This document shows positions 6,915 through 10,000 of a stretch of 10,000 nt of DNA, piece after piece. The translations under genes and the position numbers were made by a program. How positions within the stretch are numbered: position 1 is the stretch's first letter; each line of letters begins with the position of its first letter. Source of the DNA: Kiritimatiellota bacterium (GTDB lineage: Bacteria; Verrucomicrobiota; Kiritimatiellia; JAAZAB01); assembly GCA_008636095.1 (NCBI GenBank), contig VSJD01000134.1, positions 1-10,000 of the forward strand, given 5' to 3'. Below the pieces are notes generated by a model. It had not been told where the DNA came from, did not search any database, and saw only the letters and a list, made by a program, of their open reading frames with translations.

Positions 6915-7594
6915 AGGCTGACCTCCCGGACCTTGCGGACCACTTCATGCAGAATGTTTTCAAACTCATCGCCGGCCGCAAAACGGTCGGCTTGAATGGC
7001 CAGGGGGGCGCCGATAACGAGCGACCGCGCGCCCATCTGAATAGATTCAAGTGCCTGTTCAATGGTCAGACCACCCACCGCCTGTACGGGTATTGACACC
7101 GCTTTCAGTACAGCCGGCAGATCATTCAGTGGCGATACGCCTTGAACATACCGGCGCTCATCATAGCCGGTATGCACAATGATCCAATCAACGCCCAATG
7201 CCTGCATCTGCCTGGCAGTGGCGACTTTGTCAGGGGCGTTCAGCACATCGGCCATTACCTGGCCGCCAATATCTTTGGCCATTTTCACCATTTCTTTTAT
7301 CGAAGCCCAATGCGCCTGGCTCATTACAACGACATGCGTTGCGCCGGCTTTCAGCATCATTTCGGCCTCCAATCCCGCCCCGTCCATTGTCTTTAGATCG
7401 GCCACAATCGGATGCTTTGGAAAAGCCTTCCTTAACGCCCTGACCGCATGCAGGCCTTCGCCCAGGATAAGCGGCGTACCTGCTTCCAGCCAGTCAATTC
7501 CGGCACGCACTGCACCGGCTGCCAGCGGCAAAGCCTCCGCAATCGTTGTCACATCCAGCGAGACCTGGGTGTACACTTTGCTATCTGCTTGCAT
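6911..7594 (-). CDS. HUMPS-type enzyme: hexulose-6-phosphate synthase / 3-keto-gulonate-6-phosphate decarboxylase family
   Basis: A 227-residue member of the orotidine-5'-phosphate decarboxylase suprafamily. Seen: VSLDVTT at 11-17 (strand 1 Asp); AGIDWLEAGTPLI at 31-43 (D34, E37); the signature DxKxxD as VADLKTMDG (D66, K68, D71) that builds the metal and proton-relay site; VHTGYD near 140-145; and the phosphate-binding VGGLT and VIGAP loops near 173-177 and 193-197. HPS joins or splits formaldehyde and ribulose 5-phosphate (hexulose 6-phosphate). KGPDC (UlaD) decarboxylates 3-keto-L-gulonate 6-phosphate in ascorbate use. The two share these residues, and I cannot choose between them by eye. 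No 6-phospho-3-hexuloisomerase partner is visible, which weakly favours a decarboxylase or another aldol-type reaction on a phosphorylated sugar. The ATG has GGAGG 4 bases upstream. The gene is 24 bases from its upstream neighbour and overlaps the isomerase by 4. Confidence 0.9.
   Translation of the reverse strand: MQADSKVYTQVSLDVTTIAEALPLAAGAVRAGIDWLEAGTPLILGEGLHAVRALRKAFPKHPIVADLKTMDGAGLEAEMMLKAGATHVVVMSQAHWASIKEMVKMAKDIGGQVMADVLNAPDKVATARQMQALGVDWIIVHTGYDERRYVQGVSPLNDLPAVLKAVSIPVQAVGGLTIEQALESIQMGARSLVIGAPLAIQADRFAAGDEFENILHEVVRKVREVSL
6922..6927 (-). promoter_or_regulatory. Strong Shine-Dalgarno for the GTG start of the isomerase
   Basis: GGGAGG on the minus strand, located within the last codons of the HUMPS-type gene and 7 bases before the GTG at 6914. 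It makes the GTGA overlap a convincing start despite the non-ATG codon. Confidence 0.7.
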
Positions 7595-7598
7595 GGAT

Positions 7599-7603
7599 CC
7601 TCC
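7599..7603 (-). promoter_or_regulatory. Shine-Dalgarno of the HUMPS-type gene
   Basis: A full GGAGG on the minus strand, 4 bases before the ATG at 7594, within the 24-base gap after the URO-D-like gene. The spacing is a little short, but no competing start is nearby. Confidence 0.55.
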
Positions 7604-7618
7604 GTAATATGATTGCGA

Positions 7619-8707
7619 CTATCCTTTGTGACTCCAATATTTGAGCGTCCAGGATTTGAGTTTGGTCTTGATCTCTTGGGCTCCTTCGACGGTGTCAGCC
7701 CAAGTGCTCAAAAGCAATAATTTCGGGTTAAGTTCACGAATATAAGTTTCCAAGTCTTCCGGTCCGGTACCGACCCAGATGGCCTTGCCCAGAGACTGGA
7801 CTTTTTTAAACAAGTCCATCCAGTACTGTCCATCTCCCGGGGTGCCGGCGCCCGGCACCCATTGAATGGCCTTTATCTTTGGAATACTGCAAATCATTTC
7901 CAAATGCCGGATAGCGGCGGGGCCGTCAAGATGGTAAAAAAGACAATCCACGTCTTCGCTGAGCGCGTATAGTTCCGGCAGGATAAACTTTTCAAACATT
8001 TCACCGGAGATCATGCAGGATATATCGGATTGAACAATACGGAGACGTTTTGGACACCAGATGGGCCACCAATTTCCATAACCCGGCTGATGGCGCATCC
8101 GGTCCAGCTCATTCCACATCCGAATATGATTCTTATCCATGATCGCCAAGGCATTCGTGATACAGTCTGGTTCCCTGATCAAATCCATGAGGAAATCTTC
8201 CGTGCCCCGCAACAAAGCAAGCAGATCGTTCGGGGTCAGAAGGGGAGGAAGCCCCACAAAATAACGATCTCCGGCCCCATCAATCAATCGTGCATAGGAC
8301 CGTTTGAATTCTTTCCAGCCCGTGTCGTCCCAGGCGACGGTCCAATCAGGGGCTGTTTTCCAGTCCGTAAAAATCTGGGGAATCCAGGTGGTCTCAGGAC
8401 GTAATTCAACCTTGGCCCCGTAGGCGGCGCACCAGGCGCTCTGAAGGGTTCTTGAAACCGGCAGGGCTTCACCCAGATAAATATCACCCGGCAAAACCGC
8501 TTCATTGTACTTCAGCAGGTACTCTGGATCATACAACGGTATCAAGGGGTCCGATGGCACCGGTGGTACGGCTGTATGGTGCGGGTTTTTTACCCCAATG
8601 CAAGCCACCGGCCGGTCAAGGCATTCCTGGTTCCAAAAAGCGGTCCAGTATTTTTCTGCCTGGTCCCATTCCGGCGTGTTGATCCAGTTGGTGTGTTTGT
8701 TATTCAT
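7619..8707 (-). CDS. URO-D-fold protein of the group lacking the HxCG motif, unknown function
   Basis: A 362-residue soluble protein that I place in the uroporphyrinogen-decarboxylase-like superfamily from its C-terminal half: IVQSDISCMISGEMFEKFILPEL (about 224-246), LFYHLDGPAAIRHLEMI (256-272) and IKAIQWVPGAGTP (278-290), then GTGPEDLETYIRELNPKLLLLST. Where the methyltransferase-like relatives carry HxCG after strand 7, this protein has HLDG (H259, D261), so the thiolate zinc ligand is absent. The N-terminal third is rich in tryptophan and proline (WxxAFWNQECLDRPVACIGV) and is not the classic URO-D beginning. This subgroup occurs widely in carbohydrate operons of uncultured bacteria and has no established reaction. 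It is not a heme gene on this evidence. The ATG at 8707 has only a weak ribosome site (AAGA-like), and the gap to the hydrolase upstream is 39 bases. It is only distantly similar to the other URO-D-like gene in the operon, so a recent duplication is unlikely. Confidence 0.8.
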   Translation of the reverse strand: MNNKHTNWINTPEWDQAEKYWTAFWNQECLDRPVACIGVKNPHHTAVPPVPSDPLIPLYDPEYLLKYNEAVLPGDIYLGEALPVSRTLQSAWCAAYGAKVELRPETTWIPQIFTDWKTAPDWTVAWDDTGWKEFKRSYARLIDGAGDRYFVGLPPLLTPNDLLALLRGTEDFLMDLIREPDCITNALAIMDKNHIRMWNELDRMRHQPGYGNWWPIWCPKRLRIVQSDISCMISGEMFEKFILPELYALSEDVDCLFYHLDGPAAIRHLEMICSIPKIKAIQWVPGAGTPGDGQYWMDLFKKVQSLGKAIWVGTGPEDLETYIRELNPKLLLLSTWADTVEGAQEIKTKLKSWTLKYWSHKG

Positions 8708-8746
8708 TGTCTTGTTTGGCCGCGTATTATTTCCGTTATAAATTGC

Positions 8747-10000
8747 TTAGCGCAGATCAAGTTTTGTCATGTCCAGCACTTCATTCAAACCGGCAAACGC
8801 CACCTTCCATTCGGCAGTACCCGATGCGAAATCGGACGAACAACGAATGATCAAGCTGTTGTCACGCGCATCTTTGGCGATCCAGTGACCGTGCGGATTT
8901 GCGACTCGCAATAGTGGTGGGGCGTGGAGAAATACGCTGCCTTGTTCTCCCGTCGGGTGTACAGCGCGGATGGAGAGCGTTTGGGTGGCGGCATCCCAAT
9001 CACATCGATCGATTTCCATTTCACCCATCAGCAGGTGCATATCGGTTCCAAGCAGAACGGGGGTTCCTGTGTCCTCTGCCAGGCGATATACATTGACGCT
9101 GCGCGGATTGACCATGGTATTCAGTACGCCGGTAACTCGCCCGATATATTCCGTATTCCAAAATTCCCAGATGAGATACGGTGTTTTATCCTTGAGCCCG
9201 AGTTTGCAAAGCCCTACCGGAAGACGCAGAAGATCGTTAGTGAAGTTATACACGGCAACCACGTCAAAACGTCCCCAGGGCTTCACGATTTTCCTCTGGA
9301 AGATCCTGGGACAATCCGGAGCTATGGCATCAAATAAATCCACGGGAAAGGCAACGTCGCGTGACCGGGGCAGGGTTTTTTTAATTAGATCCAGCCGCTC
9401 GGCATCGATCCGGTCGATATCATCGCCCAGCATCGTGGGGCCGCCGCTCAGCGCATGAATCGTGGCGTGAATACGGGCATCATTCAGCGGTAGCGGTTTG
9501 TCAACCGTAAGCACATTGCCTGAATCATTGAGGTAGAGTTTGCGGTGGGTATAGTAAGCGGTGGCCTGATTCTGCAGTGCGGAGTTCGGACCGGTCCAGA
9601 AATTGCCGCTGTTTATCACATATGTTGCCGGATAGAAATAGGAATCAGGATAAAGGGGCCGGCCTTCCCCAAAATCATTGCCGGTGCGGGCCGCATCCAC
9701 CGCGCCGGCATTATGCACCGTTGGCCCTGAACTGGACAGGAAGTAGGTGTCGGCGCCGGCCGCTTCACGGACTACCTGCAAGGCATTGTGATACACCTCC
9801 GGACCGGCCACCAGATGTTTATCGTGATGGTTTTCGTAGGGGAGGTTTGAAATATTCCCTGCGCCGGCATGGAGAAAGTCGAGCATATAATATCGCACGC
9901 CCCAGTCCCGATAGGTCTCAAAAACCTTTTTGAGAAACGCCCGTGATTTTGGATGACTGGGGTCGAGCGCGTAGATGCAGGGCCGTTCTTTTTGTGGCAT
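8747..10000 (-). CDS. GH36/GH27-like glycoside hydrolase (alpha-galactosidase-like), N-terminus beyond window
   Basis: The frame is open to the right edge. The methionine encoded at 10000-9998 is most likely internal, because the visible 417 residues begin well inside a catalytic barrel. Seen: ALDPSHPKSRAFLKKVF (11-27), the helix before the fourth strand; WGVRYYMLDFLHAG (33-46), where D41 matches the clan GH-D nucleophile; and ARTGNDFGEG (104-113), where D109 fits the acid/base position. A barrel end with ALSGGPTMLGDDI follows, where the family inspects or places the last barrel strands, then a beta-sandwich C-terminal domain from about residue 235. Clan GH-D enzymes release alpha-galactosyl and related residues with retention. 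The fit is to an unusual branch of GH36, not to standard melibiases, so the specificity is unknown. It would supply the first sugar to the pathway below. Whether it has a signal peptide cannot be seen. Confidence 0.82.
   Translation of the reverse strand: MPQKERPCIYALDPSHPKSRAFLKKVFETYRDWGVRYYMLDFLHAGAGNISNLPYENHHDKHLVAGPEVYHNALQVVREAAGADTYFLSSSGPTVHNAGAVDAARTGNDFGEGRPLYPDSYFYPATYVINSGNFWTGPNSALQNQATAYYTHRKLYLNDSGNVLTVDKPLPLNDARIHATIHALSGGPTMLGDDIDRIDAERLDLIKKTLPRSRDVAFPVDLFDAIAPDCPRIFQRKIVKPWGRFDVVAVYNFTNDLLRLPVGLCKLGLKDKTPYLIWEFWNTEYIGRVTGVLNTMVNPRSVNVYRLAEDTGTPVLLGTDMHLLMGEMEIDRCDWDAATQTLSIRAVHPTGEQGSVFLHAPPLLRVANPHGHWIAKDARDNSLIIRCSSDFASGTAEWKVAFAGLNEVLDMTKLDLR

Noticed and set aside
7179..7607. 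A 142-codon plus-strand open frame opposite the HUMPS-type gene
   Set aside because: Its composition (alanine, serine, proline and isoleucine runs) mirrors the opposite strand; the minus-strand protein has a complete DxKxxD active site.
8708..8746. Possible internal promoter in the AT-rich 39-base gap before the second gene
   Set aside because: There is a TATAAC-like hexamer on the minus strand, but no matching -35 box at a proper distance could be identified; it is too weak to call.
8970..9458. A 162-codon plus-strand open frame opposite the glycoside hydrolase
   Set aside because: It is a shadow of the GH36-like coding sequence, serine/arginine-rich in the way antisense frames of such genes usually are, with no recognisable motif.
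391..10000. Mobile element, CRISPR, phage or defence system
   Set aside because: No direct-repeat array, terminal inverted repeats, transposase, integrase or nuclease motifs were seen; every gene is a metabolic enzyme family.

Overview
This window holds one long, tightly packed run of nine minus-strand genes. They read from beyond position 10000 down to 391. A single plus-strand gene, cut off by the left edge, converges on them. No gap between genes is longer than about 50 bases. I see no tRNA, rRNA, CRISPR array, insertion sequence or transposase. The first gene of the run is open at the right edge, so the operon promoter should lie outside the window.

Layout in the direction of transcription, right to left: (1) C-terminal two thirds of a GH36/GH27-like glycoside hydrolase; (2) a uroporphyrinogen-decarboxylase-fold (URO-D-like) protein of unknown function; (3) an orotidine-5'-phosphate-decarboxylase-superfamily enzyme of the hexulose-phosphate synthase / keto-gulonate-phosphate decarboxylase (HUMPS) group; (4) a xylose-isomerase-like TIM-barrel isomerase or epimerase; (5) an amidohydrolase; (6) an M81/MlrC-family metalloprotein; (7) a second URO-D-like protein with a methyltransferase-type HxCG motif; (8) an NADP-type short-chain dehydrogenase; (9) a class III, glutamate-1-semialdehyde-aminomutase-like PLP enzyme. 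The plus-strand gene at the left edge is the C-terminal part of an aldose 1-epimerase. Its last 14 bases overlap the end of gene 9.

The set looks like a carbohydrate or amino-carbohydrate catabolic operon: hydrolyse a glycoside, isomerise, cleave a C-C bond, hydrolyse, oxidise, transaminate. It does not look like heme biosynthesis, despite two URO-D-fold genes and a HemL-like gene. Genes 3 and 4 recall the UlaD/UlaE pair of L-ascorbate catabolism. The substrate cannot be read from the sequence. No transporter, kinase or regulator is visible here.

Translational coupling is prominent. Junctions 3/4, 4/5, 5/6 and 8/9 overlap by 1 to 4 bases, and 6/7 overlaps by 22 or 4 depending on the start. 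Several downstream genes probably start with GTG, TTG or CTG. The clearest case is gene 9: its conserved N-terminal HemL motif is encoded upstream of the first conventional start and can only be included by starting at a CTG that overlaps the previous stop codon.

Organism: a bacterium with G+C near 50% by eye. Stacks of URO-D-like, xylose-isomerase-like, MlrC and GH36-like genes in sugar operons are familiar from the Planctomycetes-Verrucomicrobia-Lentisphaerae group and some anaerobic Firmicutes. That placement is inference and weak.
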